Positions 8,064 to 17,875 are shown, counted from the first letter of the stretch. The stretch is 64,000 nt of DNA from Hoylesella pleuritidis JCM 14110 (GCF_000613725.1 NZ_BAJN01000009.1:51624-115623), one strand, 5' to 3'. Made by a program: numbers and translations. The notes: a model not told the origin generated them from the letters alone.

Positions 8064-8785
8064 TACATTCCTCCGTTAATGCCGATAACTTGTCCTGTGA
8101 TATAAGCCGCCTCTTCTCCGGCGAGGAAAGCGACCAAAGCTGCCACTTCTTCGGGTTTACCGAAACGGCCGACAGGCACGAGTCGTTTAAGTTCCGACTC
8201 GTTCAGGTCTTTCGTCATATCGCTTTCTACAAAGCCGGGAGCTACTGCGTTGACTGTGATTTTACGCGGAGCAACCTCTTGCGCCAATGCTTTCGTTGCG
8301 CCGATAAGCGCTGATTTCGAGGCCGAATAGTTCACCTGGCCAGGTAATCCTTTCAATCCCGAGAGCGACGAGATGTTGACGATGCGCCCGTCACGCTTTG
8401 TCATCATCCGCTTTAATAGTCGGCGCGTGGTGTAGAAGAATCCGTTGAGCGTTGTGTCGAGCACTTTTTGCCACTCGTCATTCTGCATAAAAATCATTAA
8501 GTTATCGCGACGGATGCCTGCATTGTTCACCAATACGCCGATGAAATCATCAGGATGGGCATCTTCCCACGCATTAATGGCCTGCTCGATTTCCTCCGGT
8601 TGCGACACGTCGAAGCGTAAAAGCTCGGCTTGTCCGCCCACTTTCTCTATCTCGGCCTTCGTTTCCGTGGCTGCCGTTTCATTCTGAACATAGTTGATTA
8701 CAACGGGAATGCCAGCCTGTGACAATCGAATGGCGACGGCCCGACCGATTCCTCGGCTTCCGCCTGTTACCAAAGCATATTTCAT
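8060..8785 (-). CDS. 3-oxoacyl-ACP reductase, FabG type (pigment operon)
   Basis: A 241-residue short-chain dehydrogenase. The NAD(P)-binding motif is TGGSRGIGRA at the N-terminus, NNAG follows at about residue 88, and the catalytic triad is Ser in VNISSLSGLKG with YSASK (Tyr and Lys). The C-terminus has the FabG-typical TGQVIGINGGMY ending. It reduces the 3-keto group after each condensation. The gene overlaps the lyase gene upstream and the ketosynthase gene downstream by 4 nt, which fixes its place in the operon. Confidence 0.95.
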   Translation of the reverse strand: MKYALVTGGSRGIGRAVAIRLSQAGIPVVINYVQNETAATETKAEIEKVGGQAELLRFDVSQPEEIEQAINAWEDAHPDDFIGVLVNNAGIRRDNLMIFMQNDEWQKVLDTTLNGFFYTTRRLLKRMMTKRDGRIVNISSLSGLKGLPGQVNYSASKSALIGATKALAQEVAPRKITVNAVAPGFVESDMTKDLNESELKRLVPVGRFGKPEEVAALVAFLAGEEAAYITGQVIGINGGMY

Positions 8786-10295
8786 TTTTTCAAGTATTCT
8801 ATTACGTTTGCTATTTCTTCGTAGAACGGTGTGTCCTCAACAAACTTGGGACAAATATCTCTTACCTTATTATATATAGCTCTTGTAGCGGGTGCTAAAT
8901 CGTCGGTAATGGCCAGACAATCCGTCGCCTGTGCCAACGCAATCATCTGAATGGCCATCACTTGATAAGCATTTTCGATCACTTCTTTGCATAATAGCGC
9001 GGTGTTCGTGCCCATACTTACGATGTCCTGATTGTCGTTGTTGTTGGGAATAGAGTGTACATAGTTGGGCATTGCCAGTGTCTGACACTCTGCCGTGGTA
9101 GAAGTGGCCGTGAATTGGCAGGCCTGCATTCCGTAGTTCAGTCCTAACTTACCGAGGTTTAAGAACGGAGGCAGGATGCCGTTAATGCGGTCGTGGAAGA
9201 GATAATTTAGTTGCCGCTCGGTCGTCATAGCAAGTCTTACCACGCAATCTTCACTTTATCCTCTTCCAACGATATGTAATCGCCGTGGAAATTGCCGCCG
9301 TGATAAACGTTGTTCGTATCGGGATCGATGACGGGATTATCACAGGCAGAGTTCAACTCTTCGTCGATGACCTGATGGGCAGCAGTCAACGTGTCGTAAA
9401 CAGGGCCAAGAATCTGCGGCGTACACCGTAAAGAGTAGTACGCCTGTACCTTATCGCGGAACACTTTCTCCGTATGTCGGCCCTGCGCATACAGTTCGTG
9501 TTCGCGCTTTACGAGTCGTTTACTGCCCTGTGCAACGGCTCTCATCCGTTCGGCCATTGCTTGCTGACCGGTGTGCCGGCGACAAACGTTGAGCCGTTCG
9601 CTCATCCAGTCGTCGTAAGAAGCCGCTATTTCGTTCATCCAAACGGCTGAAATCACGCACCAATCCAATAGCTTTTCGGCATAGATTTGATTGACAATAC
9701 TGATTCCGGTCATCACGCTTGTGCCGTTGACAGCCGACAAACCTTCACGGATATAAATCTGAATAGGCTTGATATCATTCTCTTTCAGCACCTCTGCCGT
9801 AGGTCTCCACGTACCCCGGTAATGCACTTTCCCCTCTCCGATCAACGTCAGTGCGATGTGGGCCAATTGTACAAGATCGCCGCTCGCACCTACACTTCCG
9901 TGGCGGGGAATGAATGGATAAATGCCCGCATTAATCATTTTGACCAGCGTTTCCACCACACTCGGGTGAATTCCGGAATGTGCTTGGACGAAAGTTCCTA
10001 CTCGGGCGATCATCGATGCCTTGACATATACATCCTCAAGCGGCTCTCCTGCGCCCGTGGCGTGACTGCGAATGATGTTGTATTGCAGATCTTTCAGGTC
10101 TTGATTGTCCACTCGCCATTGTGCCATTGGCCCAAATCCGGTATTGATTCCGTAGATAATCCGATCCTCGGCAAATGTTTTCAGAAAATCGTAACAGTGC
10201 CGGATATCTTGATAAATACCGTCATCAAGTACCACCTTTTCATCATAGAAAAGGTTTCTTTGAACCGAATTGACGGAAAACACACGTTCTTTCAT
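8782..10295 (-). CDS. tyrosine/histidine-type ammonia-lyase, FjTAL-like (frame broken once)
   Basis: First gene of the pigment operon. The MIO-forming triad is in GSVGASGDLVQLAH, and downstream motifs include NGTSVMTG, YSLRCTPQILGP, HGGNFHGDYISLE and HSIPNNNDNQDIVSMGTN. The selectivity loop reads YNIIRSHATG: Ser-His as in histidine lyases, but also as in the Flavobacterium johnsoniae enzyme FjTAL, a proven tyrosine ammonia-lyase that this protein resembles throughout. The product, 4-coumarate, would be the aryl starter. The start at 10295 (MKERVF) is chosen because the frame upstream covers the promoter. The frame breaks near 9243: GCG-GTG-GTA would restore AVVRLAMTTERQL, so one G of a GG pair is missing. 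Confidence 0.88.
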
Positions 10296-10377
10296 ATTCT
10301 TCTGACTATTCTCTCGGCAGCTCTCTATCTTTCTTCTCCCTCCATATGACGTGATAGAGCTTTGTTCTAATTGATTG

Positions 10378-10385
10378 CAAAGGTA
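10378..10385 (-). promoter_or_regulatory. promoter -7 element of the pigment operon
   Basis: Read on the minus strand this is TACCTTTG, a match to the Bacteroidota -7 consensus TAnnTTTG. It lies about 82 nt upstream of the lyase start codon, with a TTGG about 20 nt further upstream as a possible -33 element. It is the only such match I see ahead of the operon. Confidence 0.6.
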
Positions 10386-10462
10386 GAGATTAATTTTTAA
10401 AATACCAATATCTTTCAGTACTTTTATCGGTGTTATACCGAAAAAGGAAAACGGCAAATCGT

Positions 10463-10694
10463 AATGCGCTTTCCAACTAACGGTTAATTACCTTGCGAAA
10501 AGCCGTTAAACGACGGGTAATTAACGGTTAAATACAAGGCGGTTAACGGTTAGTTGGAAAGCGCTTTGCATCTTGTTGATAGTCAATGAGATATGGGGAT
10601 GCTTTGATCTGTATTCTTGTGCTTTTCTGTTCGGGTCGAAATGAGTCTCTGTTTACAGATCTCCATCCCCCTAACTTGGGGGCTTAGAGGGGCG
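10463..10694. repeat. intergenic repeat, copy B (near-perfect inverted repeat core)
   Basis: The two arms, 10466-10486 (GCGCTTTCCAACTAACGGTTA) and 10544-10564, are reverse complements with one mismatch. Between them lie TTGCGAAAAGCCGTTAAACG, GTAATTAACGGTTAAAT and GGCGGTTAACGG. At 10638-10694 follows a second module (GAAATGAGTCTCTGTTTACA, then CCTAACTTGGGGG) that recurs at the end of copy G. The rest of the 515-nt gap, apart from the promoter, shows no gene. Confidence 0.75.
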
Positions 10695-10810
10695 AGTACA
10701 CCTGTTCTGACTTACGAAAGGAGAGGAATAGCTTGATGATTTGAAACATAATTAAACTCGATAACCGAATTTTTATATAATAAATTGAAATAAAAGGCGT
10801 TGTTGTCAAT

Positions 10811-11749
10811 GTGCTGAAACGAGTAGGAATCATAGGGATGTTGCTGGCACTTGCTGTCGGAGAGGCAAGGGCGCAGTATGATGTGGCGTTCAGTCACTAC
10901 TTTGATATGGAACCGTCGTTCAATCCTGCCGCAGTGGGTAAACAGCAGTTGCTGAACGTGTCAGGGGCTTTTGCGCTCGACTTTGCAGGTTTTAAACACA
11001 ATCCACGTACGATTTATGTTGCAGGAGATGCTCCTTTGCCTTTTGCTAAGGGAGCACACGGGGCTGGATTGCAACTGACGGATGAGAAGATCGGGCTCTA
11101 TACGCACCGGCGATTGGCTCTGCAATATGCTTATAAACGGCCTTTCGGAAGCGGAACTGTGAGCTTCGGCATACAAGCCGGACTGCTGAATGAAGACTTA
11201 GATGCCACAAAAGCGGATGCAGAAGACAGCGGAGATCCGGCTTTGTCGGGACAGAAAGTGAGCGGAAACGGGCTTGATTTCGCACTCGGTGTGTATTATA
11301 TGCATCGCAAATGGTATGTAGGCCTCTCGGCACAACATATCAACCGACCTCGGATCAGCCTCGGAGAGAAATCGGATTTGCGAATTGACGGGACGTATTA
11401 TTTCACTGCCGGATACAATATCGGACTGCGAAATCCGTTCTTGAAGATAAAGACTTCGCTGCTGGCTCGCACTGACGGAAAGAGTTATCGGGGAGATGTG
11501 ACCGGCCGATTGGTCTATCATCGCGAAAAGAAAATGCTGTATGCGGGCATTGGTTTCAGTCCGATGAACTCGGTAACGGGTCTTGTCGGCGGTACATTTC
11601 ACGGTGTTGTAGTGGGTTATAGTTATGAACTTTACACCTCGACAATCTCTCCCGGTAATGGCAGTCACGAGTTTTTTGTGGGCTATCAATGTCCTGTCAA
11701 TGTCTTGGGAAAGGCGAAGAACAAACATAAAAGTGTGAGAATACTCTAA
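10811..11749 (+). CDS. porP: T9SS membrane protein PorP/SprF family
   Basis: A 312-residue outer membrane protein of the PorP/SprF family. It has a short signal peptide ending in EARAQ and the family opening AQYDVAFSHYFDMEPSFNPA, followed by beta-strand-rich sequence to the end. The start is a GTG at 10811, chosen because it supplies the Lys-Arg of the signal peptide; an internal ATG at 10838 is possible but would lack them. In the T9SS, PorP-type proteins link to the PorK/PorN ring. It is the first gene of a five-gene run with a 4-nt gap to gldK. No clear TAnnTTTG promoter was found in the gap upstream. Confidence 0.92.
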   Translation: MLKRVGIIGMLLALAVGEARAQYDVAFSHYFDMEPSFNPAAVGKQQLLNVSGAFALDFAGFKHNPRTIYVAGDAPLPFAKGAHGAGLQLTDEKIGLYTHRRLALQYAYKRPFGSGTVSFGIQAGLLNEDLDATKADAEDSGDPALSGQKVSGNGLDFALGVYYMHRKWYVGLSAQHINRPRISLGEKSDLRIDGTYYFTAGYNIGLRNPFLKIKTSLLARTDGKSYRGDVTGRLVYHREKKMLYAGIGFSPMNSVTGLVGGTFHGVVVGYSYELYTSTISPGNGSHEFFVGYQCPVNVLGKAKNKHKSVRIL

Positions 11750-11753
11750 GAAA

Positions 11754-13208
11754 ATGATGAAAATAAAAGGCATTATTATGCTCGGTGTCCTGTCGCTGAC
11801 CTTCATTCTGACAGGATGTTTCGGCTCGCGGTCCTCGTCTTCGGGCTCTCGGGGCGGTGAAGTGGTAGGAGTGAGCGGTCGGGTGATGCCCGAACCCACA
11901 CCGTATGGGATGACTCGCATCAACCGCGGGTATCTTCGGATGGGGCCGGAAACGCAAGACAGTCTGTGGGGTAATGATCTTTCACAGAAAGATGTGTCCG
12001 TAGACGGCTTTTGGATGGATGAAACCGAGGTGACGAATGCCAAGTACAAGCAGTTCGTAATGTGGGTACGCGACAGCATTTTACGTACTCGCTTAGCCGA
12101 TCCGGCGTATGGTGGAGACGAGACTTATATGATTACGGAAGATCGGGAGGGTAATCCTGTGCCTCCGCGGGTGAATTGGAAAAAGTCGTTGCCGCGTAAA
12201 CCGAATGAAGACGAACAGCGAGCCTTTGACAGTATGTATGAAACTAATCCTGTAACCGGCGAGAAGTTGTTGGACTATCGGCAATTGAACTTCCGCTATG
12301 AGATATATGATTATGCCTCTGCTGCGCTTCGTCGCAATCGGATTCGGCCCGAAGAGCGTAATCTGAATACGGATATTGCAGTGAATCCTGATGAAGTGGT
12401 GATGATATCTAAGGACACGGCGTATGTTGATGAAGATGGTCGGATTGTCTCGGAAACCATCGATCGGCCACTTACCGGGCCGTGGGACTTCCTCAATACT
12501 TATATCGTGAATGTCTATCCCGACACGACTTGCTGGGTGAATGATTTCAAAAACTCGGACAATGAGATTTATTTGCGCAACTATTTCAGTAATCCTGCCT
12601 ATAACGATTACCCCGTTGTGGGCGTTACTTGGGAGCAAGCCAATGCCTTTTGTGCGTGGAGAACGGAGTTCCTTTTAAAGGGATTAGGACCTGAAGCACG
12701 CTATGTGCAGCGCTATCGGTTGCCTACTGAGGCTGAATGGGAGTATGCCGCGCGAGGCAAAGAAGGCAAAGAGTTTCCGTGGGAGATACAAGATGTGAAG
12801 ACCGGCGACGGCTGTTTCTATGCCAATTTCAAACCCGACAGAGGAAATTATACCAAAGACGGCAATCTGATTACAAGTAAAGTGGGAGTCTATTCATCCA
12901 ACAGTAACGGGCTGTATGATATGGCCGGCAACGTGGCAGAATGGACCAGTACGGTCTATACGGCCTCGGGCGTAGACGCAATGAATGATTTGAACCCGCA
13001 ATTGACTTATAATGCTGCTAAGGAAGATCCTTATCGATTGAAGAAAAAGAGTGTTCGCGGAGGGTCGTGGAAAGATCCTGAAACCTTCATTCGCAGTGTG
13101 TGGCGCTCGTGGGAATATCAAAATCAGCCGCGTTCGTACATCGGATTCCGTTGCGTTCGCAGCTTGGCGAACACCGTTAGCATTAAACCGAAAAAGGGAA
13201 AGAAATGA
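11754..13208 (+). CDS. gldK: T9SS ring lipoprotein GldK/PorK
   Basis: A 484-residue lipoprotein: signal peptide with lipobox LTGC near residue 22, a Ser/Gly linker, then a formylglycine-generating-enzyme-like (SUMF1) fold. Typical SUMF1 phrases are DGFWMDETEVTNAKYKQFV, YRLPTEAEWEYAARG, GLYDMAGNVAEWTSTVY and the final GFRCVRS. With GldN it builds the large periplasmic ring under the outer membrane of the type IX secretion system. Its stop overlaps the start of gldL (ATGA). Confidence 0.95.
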   Translation: MMKIKGIIMLGVLSLTFILTGCFGSRSSSSGSRGGEVVGVSGRVMPEPTPYGMTRINRGYLRMGPETQDSLWGNDLSQKDVSVDGFWMDETEVTNAKYKQFVMWVRDSILRTRLADPAYGGDETYMITEDREGNPVPPRVNWKKSLPRKPNEDEQRAFDSMYETNPVTGEKLLDYRQLNFRYEIYDYASAALRRNRIRPEERNLNTDIAVNPDEVVMISKDTAYVDEDGRIVSETIDRPLTGPWDFLNTYIVNVYPDTTCWVNDFKNSDNEIYLRNYFSNPAYNDYPVVGVTWEQANAFCAWRTEFLLKGLGPEARYVQRYRLPTEAEWEYAARGKEGKEFPWEIQDVKTGDGCFYANFKPDRGNYTKDGNLITSKVGVYSSNSNGLYDMAGNVAEWTSTVYTASGVDAMNDLNPQLTYNAAKEDPYRLKKKSVRGGSWKDPETFIRSVWRSWEYQNQPRSYIGFRCVRSLANTVSIKPKKGKK

Positions 13209-13924
13209 GTTCATACAGCAAAATCAATGTAATCTATCGGCTGCAAAAGTGGATGGATAGCGTGCCGGGGCAGACTTTCCTCAACTATGCATATAGTTGG
13301 GGGGCCTCGATAGTGATTCTTGGTACCTTATTTAAGCTCACTCATTTGCCCGGAGCTAATCTGATGCTCTTCATTGGGATGGGAACGGAGGTGTGTGTGT
13401 TCTTTATTTCGGCTTTCGATAGGCCTTTTGATAAGACTGCCGACGGCCGAGACATTCCCGTACACGTCACGGATGAATATCTGAAAGCATCCGAAACGGA
13501 TATGGAAATACCTGTTTCGGTAGTTCAGCAGACGCCTCCTGTACCGCAAAAGACGGTTATGCGTCCTGCCGAAACGTGGATTTCACAACAGCAGGAAGTG
13601 TCGCCCGAGTTGGCTGAAGCGACGGCCGACTATGTAGATGCATTGCAACGGCTTACAGAAATGTTATCGAAAGTGGGCGAACAGAGTGCTCGTCTCACCC
13701 GCGACAGTGAGGAAATGGAAAATCTTAACCGTACTTTAACGGGCATTTGTAAGGTTTATGAGATGCAACTCAAAAGTGCCAGTCAGCAGATCGGCACCAT
13801 CGATCGTATCAACGAACAAAGTAAGCAGATGGCGGAGTATATCGAACAACTCAATGGTATATATAATCGGATGATCGAAGCGATGACAGTGAATATGCGA
13901 GTCACGGCTTCCAATACTCCTTAA
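13205..13924 (+). CDS. gldL: T9SS motor protein GldL/PorL
   Basis: A 239-residue inner membrane protein. Two adjacent membrane helices lie at about residues 25-65 with the conserved GldL phrase GASIVILGTLFKLTHLPGAN, whose charged and polar residues take part in proton-driven rotation. The C-terminal part (residues about 140-235) is a long cytoplasmic coiled coil. GldL and GldM form the motor that powers secretion and, in gliders, movement. The start overlaps gldK by 4 nt. Confidence 0.96.
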   Translation: MSSYSKINVIYRLQKWMDSVPGQTFLNYAYSWGASIVILGTLFKLTHLPGANLMLFIGMGTEVCVFFISAFDRPFDKTADGRDIPVHVTDEYLKASETDMEIPVSVVQQTPPVPQKTVMRPAETWISQQQEVSPELAEATADYVDALQRLTEMLSKVGEQSARLTRDSEEMENLNRTLTGICKVYEMQLKSASQQIGTIDRINEQSKQMAEYIEQLNGIYNRMIEAMTVNMRVTASNTP

Positions 13925-13973
13925 TGTGGCAGATAAACATACGTGTAGTCGTCCGTTTAATTCTCGAACAATA

Positions 13974-15524
13974 ATGGCAATCAAGAAAAGACCGGTCTCT
14001 CCTCGTCAGAAAATGATTAACCTGATGTACGTTGTACTGATGGCGATGTTGGCTTTGAACGTCTCTACGGAGGTGCTCAACGGCTTTTCGATTGTCGAAG
14101 ACAGCCTCAACCGCACCACGGTCAACGCTACTCGTGAGAACAAAGCTATCTACGGCGACTTTGAATCACAGTTGAAGGCCAATCCGACAAAAGTCAAAGT
14201 GTGGTTTACCAAGGCTACACGGGTGCGCGAAATGAGCGATTCGCTCTTCGATTTTGTCCAAAGTCTGAAAGAGAAAATCGTGCGCGAGGCCGACGGAAAG
14301 GATGCAGACGTTGGGAATATCCGCAATAAAGAAGACCTCGAAGCAGCTAATCGGGTGATGCTTGCACCGGGAACGGGACAGGGAAAACGCCTTTTCAAGG
14401 CCATCAATACTTATCGGGAACGTATTCTTTCGATGCTGACCGACCCGCAGAAAAAGGCTGTTATCGAAAGCAATCTTACCACTCGGTTATCCCGAAAGGC
14501 ACATACGATGGGACGAAACTGGGCTGAATATATGTTTGAAGATATGCCTGTGGCTGCCGCTGTGACGTTACTCAGCAAGCTGCAAAGCGATATTCGTTAT
14601 GCCGAAGGCGAAGTTTTGCACACATTGGTAGCTGAGATAGATATCAAAGACATTCGAGTCAACAAGCTACAAGCGTTTGTCATTCCCGAATCTCGTACTG
14701 TGGTGAGCGGCGATCAGTTTGCTGCACGCATCGTGATGGCGGCTGTCGACACCACGCGTCAGCCTGAAATCTATATTGGCGGACGCCGAATGAACTTGCC
14801 GGGCGGCCTTTATCGTTTTACGACAGGCAGTGTGGGAGAGCACAGTTTCGGTGGATTCATCGCAATGCAGACTACCAATGGCGGGTTCATTCGTCGTCCG
14901 TTCGTGCAGAAATATACCGTAGTGGCACCGAGTGCGACGGTCTCTGCCGACTTGATGAACGTTCTTTACGCCGGTTATGATAATCCGTTAAGCGTCAGTA
15001 TACCTGGAGTTCCGCTCTCGAATGTGACGATTCGTATGGAGGGAAGCAGTTTCCGAACTGCCGAAAAGGGCCGTTTTATCGTGCATCCGACAACTGTCGG
15101 GCGCGATGTAACCATTACCGTGCTCTCCACACAGGGCAATCGGGCTCGCGAAGTGGGGCATTTCGCATTCCACGTACGCAAGTTACCAGACCCGACAGCC
15201 TATATTCAAATCGGTGCTGACCGTTTCCGGGGTGGCACTTTGTATAAAGCCGCACTTGTCGGAGCGCAAGGTATCAAGGCTGCTATTGATGACGGTATCC
15301 TTGATATCGACTTTCGGGTAACCGGTTTTGAGTCAGTCTTCTTCGATAATATGGGCAATGCCGTGCCTATGACATCTAACGGTGCACTGTTTTCAGACCG
15401 CCAGCGTGACGCTTTGCGTAAACTCGCACGCGGCCGACGCTTCTACATCTCGCATATCACGGCTGTCGGTCCTGATGGAATTACCCGTAGACTGCCCGCC
15501 TCGATGGAAGTGATTGTAAAATAA
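13974..15524 (+). CDS. gldM: T9SS motor protein GldM/PorM
   Basis: A 516-residue protein with one N-terminal membrane helix in the conserved context PRQKMINLMYVVLMAMLALN, followed by a large periplasmic part of repeated beta domains. It passes the torque of the GldL motor across the periplasm to the GldK/GldN ring. The start at 13974 (MAIKKRPVSPRQ) is chosen because the family begins there; a longer frame from 13926 would add 16 non-conserved residues. The gap to gldL is 49 nt. Confidence 0.96.
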   Translation: MAIKKRPVSPRQKMINLMYVVLMAMLALNVSTEVLNGFSIVEDSLNRTTVNATRENKAIYGDFESQLKANPTKVKVWFTKATRVREMSDSLFDFVQSLKEKIVREADGKDADVGNIRNKEDLEAANRVMLAPGTGQGKRLFKAINTYRERILSMLTDPQKKAVIESNLTTRLSRKAHTMGRNWAEYMFEDMPVAAAVTLLSKLQSDIRYAEGEVLHTLVAEIDIKDIRVNKLQAFVIPESRTVVSGDQFAARIVMAAVDTTRQPEIYIGGRRMNLPGGLYRFTTGSVGEHSFGGFIAMQTTNGGFIRRPFVQKYTVVAPSATVSADLMNVLYAGYDNPLSVSIPGVPLSNVTIRMEGSSFRTAEKGRFIVHPTTVGRDVTITVLSTQGNRAREVGHFAFHVRKLPDPTAYIQIGADRFRGGTLYKAALVGAQGIKAAIDDGILDIDFRVTGFESVFFDNMGNAVPMTSNGALFSDRQRDALRKLARGRRFYISHITAVGPDGITRRLPASMEVIVK

Positions 15525-15565
15525 GTCTTCTTTGCTTAACAGACAAGCCATAAAATGAAAATAGA

Positions 15566-16603
15566 ATGATGAAAAAACTCATAGCAATCTTGTTGCTTGC
15601 AACTTTCGTGCAGACATTGTTTGCTCAGCCCGAAGCCCGTCGTCGCGAGCAGCAAACAGCCCGGAAACAGCGTAACGAACGCCTTACCACACGCGCACAA
15701 ATCTCTTTTCCTGTGGCGGAAACGATGCCCGAGGACGTTGTTTGGCGGCGAGACATCTATCGAGAAATCCGTCTTGACGATGAACTAAACGCCGGATTGT
15801 ATTATCCCGTGGAGCCGGTGGGTGGACAGATGAACCTCTTTTGTTATCTCTTCAAATTGGTGTTGAGCGGCAATGTGCCTGCTTACGAATACCGACTTGA
15901 TGGCAATGAAGTCTTCGCCGACAGCTCGCGTGTTAAGCCTTTGGCCTTTCTTGACAACTATCATATCTTTTACGAGCGTGTGGGTAAGGGCATCCACTTA
16001 GACGACAGTGATATTCCCTCACGCGAAGTAAAAGGCTATTATATTAAGGAGAGCACCTTTTACGATCAGACTTCGGCCACTTTTCATACGCAGGTATTGG
16101 CACTTTGTCCGATAATGGAGCGTGAAGACGACTTCGGTTCGACATCTACCAAATACCCATTATTCTGGGTTCGCTATGCAGATCTGGCCCCGTTCCTTGT
16201 CAATCGTACGATAACAGCGAGCAGTCTTAACAATGCTTCCGTGATGACACTTGATGATTTCTTCACCGCCCATCGCTACCGCGGCAAGATATATAAGACT
16301 AATAACCTGCTTGGAAAGACTTTGGCACAGACTTGTCAGACAGATTCGGCGGTGGCAAAAGAACAGAAACGCATCGAGAATGAGATGAAAGCGTTTGAGC
16401 AAAGGATGTGGGGTGATCCGCAAAGAAAGGCTATGTCCGACAGCATCGCTAAGAATAGCGCATCGGGTAAGGAGAAGACGACTATCAAAAAAGGACGGCG
16501 TGTCCGCTCGGCAACGGCCACTGTCAAGGCCCGTCGTACCAAGTCGGAGAAAACTTCGACAGTTTCGCCTGCCCGTGTCTCCGTTCGTCGCGCGCGCCAT
16601 TGA
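15566..16603 (+). CDS. gldN: T9SS ring protein GldN/PorN
   Basis: A 345-residue periplasmic protein with signal peptide MMKKLIAILLLATFVQTLFA. The mature part has the family features VVWRRDIYREIRLDDELNAG and a central ALCPI stretch. Residues about 290-345 form a basic, Ser/Thr/Arg-rich tail (KKGRRVRSATATVKARRTKS) that is probably disordered. GldN pairs with the lipoprotein GldK to form the periplasmic ring. It is the last of the T9SS run, 41 nt after gldM. Confidence 0.94.
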   Translation: MMKKLIAILLLATFVQTLFAQPEARRREQQTARKQRNERLTTRAQISFPVAETMPEDVVWRRDIYREIRLDDELNAGLYYPVEPVGGQMNLFCYLFKLVLSGNVPAYEYRLDGNEVFADSSRVKPLAFLDNYHIFYERVGKGIHLDDSDIPSREVKGYYIKESTFYDQTSATFHTQVLALCPIMEREDDFGSTSTKYPLFWVRYADLAPFLVNRTITASSLNNASVMTLDDFFTAHRYRGKIYKTNNLLGKTLAQTCQTDSAVAKEQKRIENEMKAFEQRMWGDPQRKAMSDSIAKNSASGKEKTTIKKGRRVRSATATVKARRTKSEKTSTVSPARVSVRRARH

Positions 16604-16756
16604 TGTCAATCTTTCCCCGAAAAACATTTCGGCGCTTCTCATCTCAGTCATAATGGATAAGGACTTTATGTCGTAATCGATGTGTTGACGTGTCTCAAAA
16701 AGTGTCAAGAGAACCTTTTTTTATTGTAATTTTCAGTGAGTCAGAGATTTTCTTCT

Positions 16757-16764
16757 TATCTTTG
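16757..16764 (+). promoter_or_regulatory. promoter -7 element for the beta-barrel protein gene
   Basis: TATCTTTG, a full match to TAnnTTTG, with TTTTTATTGTAATTTTC upstream. It lies 77 nt before the start codon at 16841 and after the end of gldN, so the downstream gene has its own transcription unit. The leader between holds no obvious hairpin. Confidence 0.65.
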
Positions 16765-16840
16765 TTGCGTTTCAAATAAGCGTCTTGCATAGGGATTTAC
16801 CATTGCGAGGCGGAGTCAAAAACCTAAAACTTAGAGAGAT

Positions 16841-17470
16841 ATGAAAAAAATCACAGCAGTATTTACATTGGTTGCAGTGCTGATGTTTGGTCTTTCCGTA
16901 CCTGTTCAAGCACAAGTTCAGTTCGGTGTTAAAGGCGGTTTGAACGTCGGTAGTATGTCTTTGAACAATGATTTGCTCAAAGCCTCCAACCGTACGGGCT
17001 ACTATTTCGGTCCGACCGTTAAGTTTACGCTTCCCGTTGTGGGTATAGGCATCGATGCAGCAGCCCTCTATGATCAGCGCGAAACTAAACTTTCGAATGA
17101 CAAGTTGAAAGAAACCTCATCGTTTGAGAAGACTGTTAAGCAGCAGCAAATTGTCGTTCCGATCAACCTGCGGTATAATATCGGACTGAGCAAGATGGCT
17201 GCTCTGTTGTTCTATGCAGGTCCGCAGTTCGGCTTTAATGTAGGAGACAAGAATCAAAGTATAGACGGTAAGCGAATAGATTGGCATTTCAAGAATTCCA
17301 ATTTGAGTATTAACGCCGGTGCAGGAGTGATGTTACTTAATCACCTTCAAGTCTCAGTGAACTACAATATAGCGTGTGGCAAGACAGGTGAGGCCACGGT
17401 CGATAACACCATCGATGCTATAAAAGCCCGCAACCACGCGTGGCAAGTAGGTGCAGCGTATTATTTCTAA
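16841..17470 (+). CDS. small outer membrane beta-barrel protein (PorT-like fold)
   Basis: A 209-residue protein with a Sec signal peptide (MKKITAVFTLVAVLMFGLSV, cleaved after QAQ). The mature part has alternating hydrophobic strands and the usual opening VQFGVKGGLNVGSM and ending WQVGAAYYF of eight-stranded porin-family barrels in Bacteroidota. The C-terminal Phe is the outer membrane insertion signal. Specific function is not known; it has its own promoter and is not coupled to gldN. It is too general a member to be called PorT. Confidence 0.88.
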   Translation: MKKITAVFTLVAVLMFGLSVPVQAQVQFGVKGGLNVGSMSLNNDLLKASNRTGYYFGPTVKFTLPVVGIGIDAAALYDQRETKLSNDKLKETSSFEKTVKQQQIVVPINLRYNIGLSKMAALLFYAGPQFGFNVGDKNQSIDGKRIDWHFKNSNLSINAGAGVMLLNHLQVSVNYNIACGKTGEATVDNTIDAIKARNHAWQVGAAYYF

Positions 17471-17510
17471 CCGATGATTGATCGTCGATAATCTTTCTAA
17501 CTCTTCTCTC

Positions 17511-17545
17511 TCCCCTTTCGGGAGAGTTGGAGAGGGTGGATTGAG
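17511..17545. repeat. REP-like palindrome
   Basis: CTCTCCCCTTTCGGGAGAG followed by TTGGAGAGGG: a short stem-loop directly after the beta-barrel gene. Related sequences lie near 51.77, 52.07 and 52.2 kb. It could act as a transcription terminator or mRNA-protecting stem for the gene just upstream. Confidence 0.55.
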
Positions 17546-17611
17546 GAGTTGTTCCGCCCTCACGATAATATACAAATACTCATCCATCACCGTTCATTAT
17601 TTATCCGTTAA

Positions 17612-17785
17612 GAATATAAATAAAAAGGGATTTGTATGTTGTTGAAATTCAATGACATACAAATCTCTTTTCAATTAATGGTTACTTATCGTGCAACTGA
17701 CGGTTAATCGCAATGCGATTAACCGTTAAACGGGCTGCGTTTAACGGCTTTTCGCACGATGTTTAAACGTTAATCGTAATGTCGA
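17612..17785. repeat. intergenic repeat, copy C (reverse orientation)
   Basis: From left: AGAATATAAATAAAAAGGGA, then a hairpin at 17629-17665 with arms GATTTGTATGT and ACATACAAATC around GTTGAAATTCAATG, then TTAATGGTTACTTATCGTGC, GACGGTTAATCGCAATGCG, ATTAACCGTTAAACGG and TTAACGGCTTTTCGCACG. It is the reverse complement of the arrangement in copies D, F and G. The 15-mer TTAACGGCTTTTCGC here also occurs (as reverse complement) in copy B and inside the HAD gene at 48.7 kb. The rest of the 405-nt gap shows nothing further. Confidence 0.75.
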
Positions 17786-17875
17786 TTGTGTATGCTTGAT
17801 ATACAGTGGAATACAAGTCTTATTGTGACTGAAAGTGATTCTGTACGAAAAAGTCGTTCCGACAAGCACGTTCTC

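Noticed and set aside
11198..12079. 293-codon minus-strand frame across porP and gldK
   Set aside because: Opposite-strand shadow of two clear T9SS genes; composition is not protein-like.
16841..17470. Beta-barrel protein as the T9SS protein PorT
   Set aside because: Fold and size fit, but it has its own promoter and only general barrel features; position next to gldN is not enough.
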